Positions 6,056 to 12,088 of a stretch of DNA of 12,088 bases are shown piece by piece. A program made the translations under genes and the position numbers. The DNA lies in the NCBI GenBank assembly GCA_030598385.1, contig JAUVQB010000010.1, positions 1-12,088 on the forward strand, given 5' to 3'. Within the stretch, counting starts at the first letter, position 1; every line of letters starts with the position of its first letter. The DNA is from Alphaproteobacteria bacterium. Its GTDB lineage: Bacteria; Pseudomonadota; Alphaproteobacteria; Kiloniellales; JAKSDN01. The notes beneath the pieces are model-generated. The model saw only the letters and a list, made by a program, of their open reading frames with translations. It had not been told where the DNA came from and made no database searches.

Positions 6056-6072
6056 TTTAGAACTATTCCAAA
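6056..6072. promoter_or_regulatory. Candidate Irr box (iron control element) for the rubrerythrin operon
   Basis: TTTAGAACTATTCCAAA is a 17-bp imperfect palindrome. Compared with the alphaproteobacterial Irr box as I recall it (TTTAGAA-N3-TTCTAAA), 13 of 14 defined positions match. It sits in the AT-rich gap between irr and rbr, with its edge only 3 bases upstream of the predicted TTGACA. Irr is known to bind such elements under iron limitation. Whether binding here represses or activates depends on the true start site; the known Irr-repressed erythrin gene mbfA suggests repression. Confidence 0.65.
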
Positions 6073-6104
6073 CTATTTTTTAAGCGGTTATTTATTGAGA
6101 TGGA

Positions 6105-6527
6105 TCAGGGCTCGATGTCTTGGACGCGGACGACCACGTCCACGCGGGCAATTCTGGTGCCCCCGGGCGGCTCGGGCAGCTCGGCGACGTGCAGCTGATC
6201 CTTTGGAATGTCCTGCAAGTCTCCGGTGGATTCGAAGTAGAAGTGGTGATGATCGTCCACATTGGTATCGAAGTATGAGCGGCCGGGCTCCACCACGACC
6301 TCGCGCAACAAGCCGACCTTGGTGAACTGATGGAGCGTGTTGTAAACGGTGGCGACCGACACCCTGACGTCGGCTTCCAGAGCTTCGCTATGAAGTTGTT
6401 CGGCCGTCAGATGCCGATCTTCTCGCTCGAACAGCAGCCGCGCCAACGCAAGGCGCTGTCGGGTCGGGCGCAGTCCTCCCACCTTGAGGCGCGCGATCAG
6501 CCCGCTATATGAGCGTTCTCTGGTCAT
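6105..6527 (-). CDS. irr: Fur-family transcriptional regulator Irr
   Basis: A 140-aa regulator with the Irr-type winged helix GLRPTRQRLALARLLF (18-33), DRHLTAEQLHSEAL (37-50) and VSVATVYNTLHQFTKVGLLREV (56-77). The dimer and metal/haem part contains RSYFDTNVDDHHHFYFE, with three adjacent histidines at 93-95, and ends ARVDVVVRVQDIEP. The GLRPTRQR opening, SYFDTN and DDHHHF point to Irr rather than Fur, Zur or PerR. Irr controls iron-using and iron-storing genes according to haem status. The protein has no cysteine at all, so it lacks the Cys-Pro haem motif described for the Bradyrhizobium protein; the histidine triplet is the candidate haem site. ATG at 6527 has no Shine-Dalgarno sequence. It lies upstream of rbr on the same strand and is divergent from fabA. 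Confidence 0.92.
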   Translation of the reverse strand: MTRERSYSGLIARLKVGGLRPTRQRLALARLLFEREDRHLTAEQLHSEALEADVRVSVATVYNTLHQFTKVGLLREVVVEPGRSYFDTNVDDHHHFYFESTGDLQDIPKDQLHVAELPEPPGGTRIARVDVVVRVQDIEP

Positions 6528-6538
6528 AGCCGCTATAT
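6502..6538. repeat. Direct repeat CCGCTATAT flanking the irr start codon
   Basis: CCGCTATAT occurs at 6502-6510, inside the first irr codons, and at 6530-6538, just before the ATG. The copies are 28 bases apart, close to three helical turns. On the minus strand the outer copy overlaps TATATA (6539-6534), which would be a -10 about six bases before the ATG. It may be a binding pair for a regulator or chance. Confidence 0.25.
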
Positions 6539-6589
6539 AGTCCCATACTTATCTGTTTAAAGAGTGAAAAACAACGAATTGCACGACTT

Positions 6590-6606
6590 CTTGGAATATT
6601 TTTAAA
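6590..6606. promoter_or_regulatory. Second, weaker Irr-box-like site between irr and fabA
   Basis: CTTGGAATATTTTTAAA matches 11 of 14 defined positions of the recalled Irr box TTTAGAA-N3-TTCTAAA. It is 63-79 bases upstream of the irr ATG and about 195-211 bases upstream of the fabA start. Autoregulation of irr is the simplest reading. Because the region is AT-rich, a chance match is more likely than for the site upstream of rbr. Confidence 0.38.
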
Positions 6607-6701
6607 CCGCCTTTGAGCCTCTAGCCAAGCCGTTCGGAGCGGCCCAGGACCGAGCCGTCGCCGTGGGCCGCCAATTTCCACGCCGCGCCGCAGCATGACG
6701 A

Positions 6702-6732
6702 TTGCTTGCACGAGGCGCGCCGATGTTATATT
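6702..6732 (+). promoter_or_regulatory. Possible fabA operon promoter
   Basis: TATATT at 6727-6732 matches 5 of 6 positions of the -10 consensus. Upstream, TTGCTT (6702-6707, spacer 19) or TTGCAC (6706-6711, spacer 15) could serve as the -35; neither spacing is ideal. It would give a leader of about 60 bases before the GTG of fabA. Confidence 0.3.
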
Positions 6733-6800
6733 CCGCGCGGTACGGTATCCGACGGCAAGCGCTGGGGCGCGGCCGGCTGGCAGGCTGCAGAGGTGGGGTC

Positions 6801-7319
6801 GTGACGGAACGAAAGAATAGCTTCACTTATCAGGAGCTTGTCGAGTGCGCTCACGGCAAGCTGTTCGGCGCCGGCAACGCCCAGTTGCCGCTGCCGCCGA
6901 TGCTGATGGTCGACCGCATCGCGAAGATTTCCGCCGAGGGCGGCACCCACGGCAAGGGGGAGCTCATCGCCGAACTCGACATCAAGCCGAGCCTTTGGTT
7001 CTTCGACTGTCATTTCGAGAACGATCCGGTGATGCCGGGCTGCCTCGGCCTGGATGCGCTCTGGCAGCTGGTCGGGTTCTTCCTCGGCTGGCTGGGGGCG
7101 CCGGGGCGCGGCCGCGCGCTCGGCGTCAACGAGGTCAAGTTCTCGGGCGAGGTGCTGCCGACCGCCAGGAAGGTCGTCTATCACCTGAACCTCAAGCGAG
7201 TGATCATGCGCAAATTGGTCTTGGGTGTCGCCGACGGCATCATGAAGGTAGACGGCGAGACCGTTTACGAGGCCAAGGATCTGAAAGTCGGCCTGTTCAC
7301 GGCCTCAGAGGCGGCTTAA
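6801..7319 (+). CDS. fabA: 3-hydroxydecanoyl-ACP dehydratase/isomerase FabA
   Basis: A 172-aa protein, the same length as E. coli FabA when the GTG at 6801 is used. It dehydrates 3-hydroxydecanoyl-ACP and isomerises trans-2- to cis-3-decenoyl-ACP, the branch point to unsaturated fatty acids. The signature [20 protein letters not shown] includes the catalytic H71 and D85, equivalent to H70 and D84 of E. coli. The flanking [26 protein letters not shown] and DLKVGLF are also typical. The GTG has AGAGGTGGGG just upstream. An ATG at 6702 would add 33 arginine-rich residues foreign to the family and is rejected. It is the first gene of fabA-fabB-fabI and is divergent from irr. Confidence 0.97.
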   Translation: MTERKNSFTYQELVECAHGKLFGAGNAQLPLPPMLMVDRIAKISAEGGTHGKGELIAELDIKPSLWFFDCHFENDPVMPGCLGLDALWQLVGFFLGWLGAPGRGRALGVNEVKFSGEVLPTARKVVYHLNLKRVIMRKLVLGVADGIMKVDGETVYEAKDLKVGLFTASEAA

Positions 7320-7328
7320 GGTCCGGGT

Positions 7329-8549
7329 ATGAGACGGGTCGTCGTCACGGGCCTGGGGATCATCTCCAGCATCGGCAACAATCGGGATGAAGTCGTCCAA
7401 TCCCTCAAGGATGGCCGATCCGGCATCGAGTATTGCGCCGAGTACGAGGAGCTGGGCTTCCGCTCGCACGTCCACGGCTCGATCAAACTGACCATCGAGG
7501 ACGTGCTCGACCGCAAGCTTCGCCGTTTCATGGGCGACGGCGCGGCCTACAACTATCTCGCCATGGGCGACGCCATCGAGGATTCGGGACTGACGGAGCA
7601 AGAGGTCTCGAACGAGCGCACCGGCATCATTATGGGCTCCGGGGGCTCGTCGACCCAGAACATGCTGCGATCCTTCGACACGCTGCGGGAAAAGGGCGCG
7701 CGACGGGTGGGGCCCTTCATGGTGCCGCGGACCATGTCGAACACCAACACCGCGACCCTCGCCGTGCCTTACAAGATCAAGGGCATGAACTACACCATCA
7801 CCTCGGCCTGCGCGACCAGCGCCCATTGCATCGGCCATGGCGCCGAACTCATTCAATGGGACAAGCAGGACATTGTCTTCGCCGGCGGCGGCGAAGAGCT
7901 GCATTGGACCATCACCGTGCTGTTCGATGCCATGCCCGCCCTGTCGTCGAACTACAACGACCGACCTGCCTCGGCCTCGCGGGCCTTCGATACGGGACGC
8001 GACGGTTTCATAATCTCCGGCGGCGGCGGTGTGGTGGTGCTCGAAGAGCTGGAACACGCGAGGGCCCGCGGCGCCAAGATCTATGCCGAGCTGGTCGGCT
8101 ACGGGGCCACCTCGGACGGCTACGACATGGTTCAGCCCTCCGGCGACGGCGCGATCAGGTGCATGCGCATGGCGCTGCAAGGGATCGGCAACACGCCGGT
8201 CGACTATGTGAACACCCACGGCACCAGCACCCCGATCGGCGACGCCATCGAGCTAAAAGGCATCAAGGAGGTCTTCGGGACCTCGATGCCGCGAATTAAT
8301 TCGACCAAGTCGCTCACCGGCCACGCCTTGGGCGCGGCGGGAGCCAATGAAGCCATCTATTCCATATTGATGATGGAGAACAACTTCGTCTGCGCCTCGG
8401 CCAACATCGAGGATCTGGATCCCGAGGCCGAAGGCATGCCCATCGTCCGCGAATGCGAGCACGATGTTCATCTCAACTGTGTGATGTCCAACTCCTTCGG
8501 ATTCGGCGGCACCAACGCCACACTCGCGTTCAAGCGTTACGAGGCATAA
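7329..8549 (+). CDS. fabB: 3-oxoacyl-ACP synthase I (KAS I) FabB
   Basis: A 406-aa condensing enzyme, the same length as E. coli FabB. It elongates acyl-ACP with malonyl-ACP and is required to extend cis-3-decenoyl-ACP made by FabA. The Cys-His-His triad is in place: C161 in [11 protein letters not shown]297 in [11 protein letters not shown] and H332 in [10 protein letters not shown]. The C-terminal [10 protein letters not shown] glycine loop is also present. Pairing with fabA, together with the length, argues for KAS I rather than FabF. The ATG lies 9 bases after the fabA stop with an AAGG overlapping that stop, so the two genes are co-transcribed and probably translationally coupled. Confidence 0.97.
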   Translation: MRRVVVTGLGIISSIGNNRDEVVQSLKDGRSGIEYCAEYEELGFRSHVHGSIKLTIEDVLDRKLRRFMGDGAAYNYLAMGDAIEDSGLTEQEVSNERTGIIMGSGGSSTQNMLRSFDTLREKGARRVGPFMVPRTMSNTNTATLAVPYKIKGMNYTITSACATSAHCIGHGAELIQWDKQDIVFAGGGEELHWTITVLFDAMPALSSNYNDRPASASRAFDTGRDGFIISGGGGVVVLEELEHARARGAKIYAELVGYGATSDGYDMVQPSGDGAIRCMRMALQGIGNTPVDYVNTHGTSTPIGDAIELKGIKEVFGTSMPRINSTKSLTGHALGAAGANEAIYSILMMENNFVCASANIEDLDPEAEGMPIVRECEHDVHLNCVMSNSFGFGGTNATLAFKRYEA

Positions 8550-8576
8550 CCCAGGCTCCAGAAGGCGGAAACCTGA

Positions 8577-9452
8577 ATGGAAAAACCCAGCCTGCAGGGC
8601 GTGCCAGAGCCGAATGGCGACCCGGACGCTCGGCGCAGCGAGGCCGCCGCGCCTCTGATGGCGGGCAAGCGCGGCTTGGTGATGGGGGTGGCCAACGACC
8701 GCTCGATCGCTTGGGGAATCGCCAAGGCGCTGCATGCTCAAGGCGCGGAACTCGCATTTTCCTATCAGGGCGAAGCCTTCGAAAAGCGGGTGATGCCGCT
8801 CGCCAAATCCCTTGGCGCCGAGTTCATGCGGCCCTGCGATGCGGACAAACCGGCCGACCTCGACTCCCTTTTCGAAGGCCTGAGCGACCACTGGGACAGC
8901 CTCGATTTCGTGGTCCACGCCATCGCCTTTTCCGACAAAGACGAGCTCAAGGGCCGATATATCGATACCACCCGCGAGAACTTCGCCCAGACGCTTGCGA
9001 TTTCCTGCTATTCCTTCACCGCGATCGCGCGCCAGGCGGCGGCGCTGATGTCGAACGGCGGGTCGCTGCTCACGCTGACCTACCTCGGAGCGGAGCGAGT
9101 CACGCCCAACTACAACGTGATGGGCGTCGCCAAGGCGGCGCTGGAAGCCAGCGTGCGCTACCTTGCCGCCGACCTGGGATCCCAGGGTATCCGGGTCAAT
9201 GCCATCTCCGCCGGCCCCATGCGCACCCTGGCCGGATCGGCCATCGCGGACGCTCGCTTCGTGTTCCGTTGGAGCCAACAGCACGCGCCGCTCAGGCGCA
9301 ATGTCGAGCTTGAAGAAGTGGGCAACGCCGGGTTTTACCTGCTGTCGGACCTTTCGGCCGGGGTCACCGGCATCGTGCATCACGTGGATGCGGGCTATAA
9401 TCTGGTCGGCATCCCCTCGCCCAGCCAAATCGACAGCAGCGACCTGCCATAG
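8577..9452 (+). CDS. fabI: Enoyl-ACP reductase FabI
   Basis: A 291-aa short-chain dehydrogenase-type enzyme that reduces trans-2-enoyl-ACP with NAD(P)H in the last step of each elongation cycle. The FabI-type nucleotide loop GLVMGVANDRSIAWGIA covers 33-49. The catalytic set is Y169 and Y179-x6-K186 (TYLGAERVTPNY then NVMGVAK), matching Y146, Y156 and K163 of E. coli. SAGPMRTLAGSAI and the C-terminal HHVDAGYNLVG are also typical. About 27 residues precede the normal FabI start; M28 (base 8658) would give a standard 264-aa protein but has no ribosome site, while ATG 8577 has GAAGGCGGAAA upstream. It is 27 bases after fabB and is the third gene of the operon. Its class is usually triclosan-sensitive. 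Confidence 0.96.
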   Translation: MEKPSLQGVPEPNGDPDARRSEAAAPLMAGKRGLVMGVANDRSIAWGIAKALHAQGAELAFSYQGEAFEKRVMPLAKSLGAEFMRPCDADKPADLDSLFEGLSDHWDSLDFVVHAIAFSDKDELKGRYIDTTRENFAQTLAISCYSFTAIARQAAALMSNGGSLLTLTYLGAERVTPNYNVMGVAKAALEASVRYLAADLGSQGIRVNAISAGPMRTLAGSAIADARFVFRWSQQHAPLRRNVELEEVGNAGFYLLSDLSAGVTGIVHHVDAGYNLVGIPSPSQIDSSDLP

Positions 9453-9485
9453 CCCGCCTTATTTCCCCCAGAGGGAGCGGCAGCG

Positions 9486-9998
9486 ATGAGTGATTCCCGT
9501 CTCGAGATCCATGCCGGCGACATCACCAAGATCGAGGTCGGCGCCATCGTCAATGCCGCCAACGAACGCCTTGCGCCCGGCGGCGGCGTCTGCGGCGCAA
9601 TCCATCGGGCCGCCGGCCCGGAGCTGGCGCGCGAATGCGCGGCGATCGGCCATTGCCCGACCGGCGAGGCCCGGATCACCGGCGGCTACGCGCTGCCGGC
9701 CAAGCACGTGGTCCATGCCGTCGGTCCGGTCTGGCGCGGCGGCGCGGAGGGCGAGGCCGAACAGCTCGCCGGCTGTTACCGCATGAGCCTTGAGCTGGCC
9801 AAGGCGGCCGGGCTCGCCAGCATCGCCTTTCCGGCCATCTCCACCGGCATCTTCGGCTACCCGGTCGACCGGGCGACTGGAGTCGCCGTCGACACGGTCG
9901 GCGCGTGGCTCAAGGAAAACGACGGCCTGGAGCGGGTGATCTTCTGTGTCTTCGGCGAGGAGGTGGCGCAGGCCTACCGTCGTGCGTTGGGGCGCTAA
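9486..9998 (+). CDS. Macrodomain protein (MacroD/YmdB-like, ADP-ribose binding)
   Basis: A 170-aa stand-alone macrodomain. Its motifs in order are GDIT (11-14), NAAN (23-26), GGGVCGAIHRAAG (32-44), GEARITGGYALPAKHVVHAVGP (60-81, split here as GEARITGGY and LPAKHVVHAVGP) and FPAISTGIFGYP (115-126). These build the ADP-ribose pocket. MacroD/YmdB enzymes hydrolyse O-acetyl-ADP-ribose and mono-ADP-ribosyl-aspartate/glutamate. The YmdB catalytic Asp in GGGVDGAIHRAAG is Cys here (C36, codon TGC), whereas the conserved Asn N26 is kept. Activity may therefore differ, though I recall other bacterial macrodomains with this Cys. ATG 9486 has AGAGGGAG upstream. It is 33 bases after fabI, so it may ride on the fab transcript, and converges with the malic enzyme gene 26 bases on. 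Confidence 0.93.
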   Translation: MSDSRLEIHAGDITKIEVGAIVNAANERLAPGGGVCGAIHRAAGPELARECAAIGHCPTGEARITGGYALPAKHVVHAVGPVWRGGAEGEAEQLAGCYRMSLELAKAAGLASIAFPAISTGIFGYPVDRATGVAVDTVGAWLKENDGLERVIFCVFGEEVAQAYRRALGR

Positions 9999-10024
9999 TC
10001 CGCCGCCCGATCTTGGCGACCTTC

Positions 10025-12088
10025 CTATAGCAGCGTCGATTCGGTGATGGCGTCGTAGGCGGCCAACGCCGCGACGGTGACCAGATCGTTGACCGTGGCG
10101 CCCAGCGGCACGATCTGAGCCGGCTTCGACATGCCTATCAGGAGCGGCCCGATCACGTGGCCGCCGCCCAGCTTTTGTAAGAGCTTGGCCGAGATGTTGG
10201 CGGTATGCAGCGCCGGCATGATCAGCACATTGGCGGGGCCGGACAGGCGGCAGAACGGATAGAGCTCGCGCATCAAGTCGCCGTCGAGGGCCACGTTGGC
10301 CTGCATTTCGCCGTCGTATTCGAAGTCCAACACCCGCGAATCCAGCACCGCCACCGCATCGCGAATGCGCTTCGCCGTTGAGCGCAAGGGATTTCCGAAG
10401 TTGGAATAGCTGAGAAGCGCCACCCGGGGCTCGTGACCCATGGCGCGCGCCTGGGCGGCACTCTGGATCGCGATGTCGGCGAGTTGCTCCGGGTCCGGCA
10501 GTTCGTGGACCGTGGTGTCGGCGAGAAATACCGTGCGCCCGCGCGTCACGATCACCGAGAGGCCGAAAACCCTGTGACCCTCCTTCGGATCCAAGGCGCG
10601 CAGGATGTCCTCGAAGGCGACGATGAAACTGCGGGTCAGTCCCGTGACCATGGCGTCCGCGTCGCCTCGGGCCACCATGCAGGCGGCAAAGACATTGCGG
10701 TTCTGGTTCACCATGCGCTGGCAGTCGCGATAGAGGTGCCCCTTCCGCTGCAGCCGCTTGAAGAGATAGTCGGTGTAGGCGGCGTTGTGGTCGGACAGGC
10801 GGGCGTTGTGCACCTCGAGCGAATCGTTCTCCAGGCCCATGGCGTCCAAGGTTTTGCGGATACGGTCCTCGCGCCCGACCAGCAGCGGCGTGCCGTAGCC
10901 GGCGCCGCGGAAGGCGATCGCCGCGCGGACGGATTTTTCCTCCTCGCCTTCCGCGAAGACGATGCGCCGGGGCTTGGCCCGGACTTCCTCGAACAGGCTC
11001 TGCAGGCTCGCGGCGGTGGGATCCAGCCGCGCCGTCAGTTCCTGCTCGTAGGCCTCCATGTCTTCGATCGGGCGCCGGGCGACGCCGCTTTGCATGGCCG
11101 CCTCGGCCACCGCCTTCGGCACCGCCACGATCAGGCGCGGATCGAAGGGCGCCGGGATGATGTATTCGGGCCCGTAGCGCATCCGCTGGCCGGCATAGGC
11201 CCGGGACACCTCGTCGGGCACGTCTTCGCGCGCCAGCGCCGCCAGCGCCTTGGCGGCCGCGACCTTCATCTCCATGTTGATGGTGGAGGCCCGCACGTCG
11301 AGGGCGCCGCGGAAGATATAGGGAAAGCCTAGGACGTTGTTGATCTGATTGCCGTAATCCGACCGTCCCGTGGCCATGATGGCATCCCCGCGCACCTCGG
11401 CCACCTCTTCGGGCGTGATCTCCGGATCCGGGTTCGCCATGGCGAAGATGATGGGATTGTCGGCCATGCCCGCCACCATCTTCCCGTTCGCCGCGCCCTT
11501 CGCCGAAAGGCCGAAGAAGACGTCCGCGCCGACCATGGCTTCGGTCAGGCTGCGCGCTTCGGTCGGCGCCGCGTGGGCCGATTTCCACTGGTTCATCCCC
11601 TCCTGCCGGCCCTGGTAGATCACGCCCCGGGTATCGCAGAGGACGACCCGGTCCGGCGCGAGTCCGACCGCCTTGGCCAGTTCGGCGCAGGCGATTCCCG
11701 CCGAGCCGGCGCCGTTGATCACCATGCGGGTCCGCGAGGCCTCGCGCCCGGTCAGATCCAGGGCGTTCAACAGGCCGGCGATGGCGATGATCGCGGTGCC
11801 GTGCTGGTCGTCGTGAAATACCGGGATATCGAGCAGCTCTTTGAGCTGCTGCTCGATGATGAAGCATTCCGGCGCCTTGATGTCCTCCAGATTGATGCCG
11901 CCGAACGAGGGCCCGAGAAAGCGCACGCAATTGACGAACTCGTCCACGTCCTCGGTATCGACCTCCAGGTCGAAGCCGTCGACGTCGGCAAAGCGCTTGA
12001 ACAGGACCGCCTTGCCCTCCATCACGGGCTTGGCGGCGAGCGCGCCCAGATTGCCCAGGCCGAGGACCGCCGTGCCGTTGCTGACGAT
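10025..12088 (-). CDS. maeB: NADP-dependent malic enzyme-phosphotransacetylase hybrid (MaeB-type), N-terminus outside window
   Basis: A frame open from the window edge at 12088 to a TAG at 10025-10027 gives 687 residues. The family has about 760, so roughly 70-80 N-terminal residues are missing. It oxidatively decarboxylates malate to pyruvate, generating NADPH for biosynthesis, including fatty acids. The first visible residues are VSNGTAVLGLGNLGALAAKP, followed by GGINLEDI and HDDQHGT (92-98). The nucleotide loop GAGSAG lies at 126-131, then AMANPDPEITPEE and TGRSDYGNQINNVLGFPYIF. From about residue 372 a phosphotransacetylase-like domain runs to the end (NQNRNVFAACMVARGDADAM, ALLSYSNFGNP, GPLLIGMSKP). 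In characterised hybrids that domain is a regulatory acetyl-CoA site and is not catalytic. Inner ATG/GTG codons at 12022/12025 are not the start. Confidence 0.96.
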   Translation of the reverse strand: MVSNGTAVLGLGNLGALAAKPVMEGKAVLFKRFADVDGFDLEVDTEDVDEFVNCVRFLGPSFGGINLEDIKAPECFIIEQQLKELLDIPVFHDDQHGTAIIAIAGLLNALDLTGREASRTRMVINGAGSAGIACAELAKAVGLAPDRVVLCDTRGVIYQGRQEGMNQWKSAHAAPTEARSLTEAMVGADVFFGLSAKGAANGKMVAGMADNPIIFAMANPDPEITPEEVAEVRGDAIMATGRSDYGNQINNVLGFPYIFRGALDVRASTINMEMKVAAAKALAALAREDVPDEVSRAYAGQRMRYGPEYIIPAPFDPRLIVAVPKAVAEAAMQSGVARRPIEDMEAYEQELTARLDPTAASLQSLFEEVRAKPRRIVFAEGEEEKSVRAAIAFRGAGYGTPLLVGREDRIRKTLDAMGLENDSLEVHNARLSDHNAAYTDYLFKRLQRKGHLYRDCQRMVNQNRNVFAACMVARGDADAMVTGLTRSFIVAFEDILRALDPKEGHRVFGLSVIVTRGRTVFLADTTVHELPDPEQLADIAIQSAAQARAMGHEPRVALLSYSNFGNPLRSTAKRIRDAVAVLDSRVLDFEYDGEMQANVALDGDLMRELYPFCRLSGPANVLIMPALHTANISAKLLQKLGGGHVIGPLLIGMSKPAQIVPLGATVNDLVTVAALAAYDAITESTLL

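Noticed and set aside
6505..6711. Minus-strand open frame upstream of irr
   Set aside because: Crosses the irr-fabA regulatory gap, overlaps the irr start and has no motif support.
6702..6800. Upstream ATG extension of fabA
   Set aside because: Adds 33 Arg/Gly-rich residues not seen in FabA; GTG at 6801 has a ribosome site and gives the exact family length.
7305..8219. Minus-strand open frame opposite fabB
   Set aside because: Shadow of fabB, which has all three catalytic residues in the plus frame.
8253..9428. Minus-strand open frame opposite fabB/fabI
   Set aside because: Spans two real genes and an intergenic gap and shows no motifs.
9459..11930. Very long minus-strand open frame over the macrodomain and malic enzyme genes
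   Set aside because: Arg/Gly/Ala-rich off-frame translation; the true malic enzyme frame carries all family motifs.

Overview
This is a GC-rich, densely packed chromosomal segment that reads as an alphaproteobacterium, probably of the Rhodospirillales/Kiloniellales kind. The evidence is an Irr-type Fur regulator, a divergent irr / fabA-fabB-fabI arrangement (recalled as conserved in alphaproteobacteria), a hybrid MaeB malic enzyme and Irr-box-like operators. I see no transposase, integrase, phage gene, tRNA, rRNA or CRISPR array. Nothing suggests recent transfer, so this looks like core genome.

Left part (1-3250): the C-terminal tail of a MoeB/ThiF/HesA-type adenylyltransferase (+). Next comes a D-2-hydroxyacid dehydrogenase of the glyoxylate/hydroxypyruvate reductase kind (-), divergent from an exported SH3b protein (+). 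Their shared upstream region holds a textbook four-tract G-quadruplex motif. The SH3b gene converges with a GNAT acetyltransferase (-), and their stop codons overlap. A small two-helix membrane protein (-) follows, then a gene-poor stretch containing what looks like one orphan NHL beta-propeller blade.

Middle part (3249-6606): a leftward iron/redox module. irr is followed by a rubredoxin-less rubrerythrin, a two-cluster Fe-S/CCG-domain oxidoreductase and a DUF3501 protein. A 17-bp palindrome-like site resembling an Irr box lies immediately upstream of a TTGACA/17-nt/TATTTA promoter for the rubrerythrin operon. A weaker similar site lies in the irr-fabA intergenic region. Inference: iron or haem status, read by Irr, controls a peroxide-detoxifying diiron protein and its putative electron donor. 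It may also control Irr itself.

Right part (6801-12088): fabA-fabB-fabI in one operon (+) supplies unsaturated fatty acids by the anaerobic route (FabA dehydrates and isomerises, FabB elongates, FabI reduces). A macrodomain protein closely follows; it carries Cys where the YmdB catalytic Asp is expected. It converges on a malic enzyme-phosphotransacetylase hybrid (-), whose N-terminus lies beyond the window. The most unusual material is the Irr-linked rubrerythrin/Fe-S/DUF3501 module with its promoter architecture. The macrodomain substitution, the G-quadruplex and the NHL remnant are secondary points.
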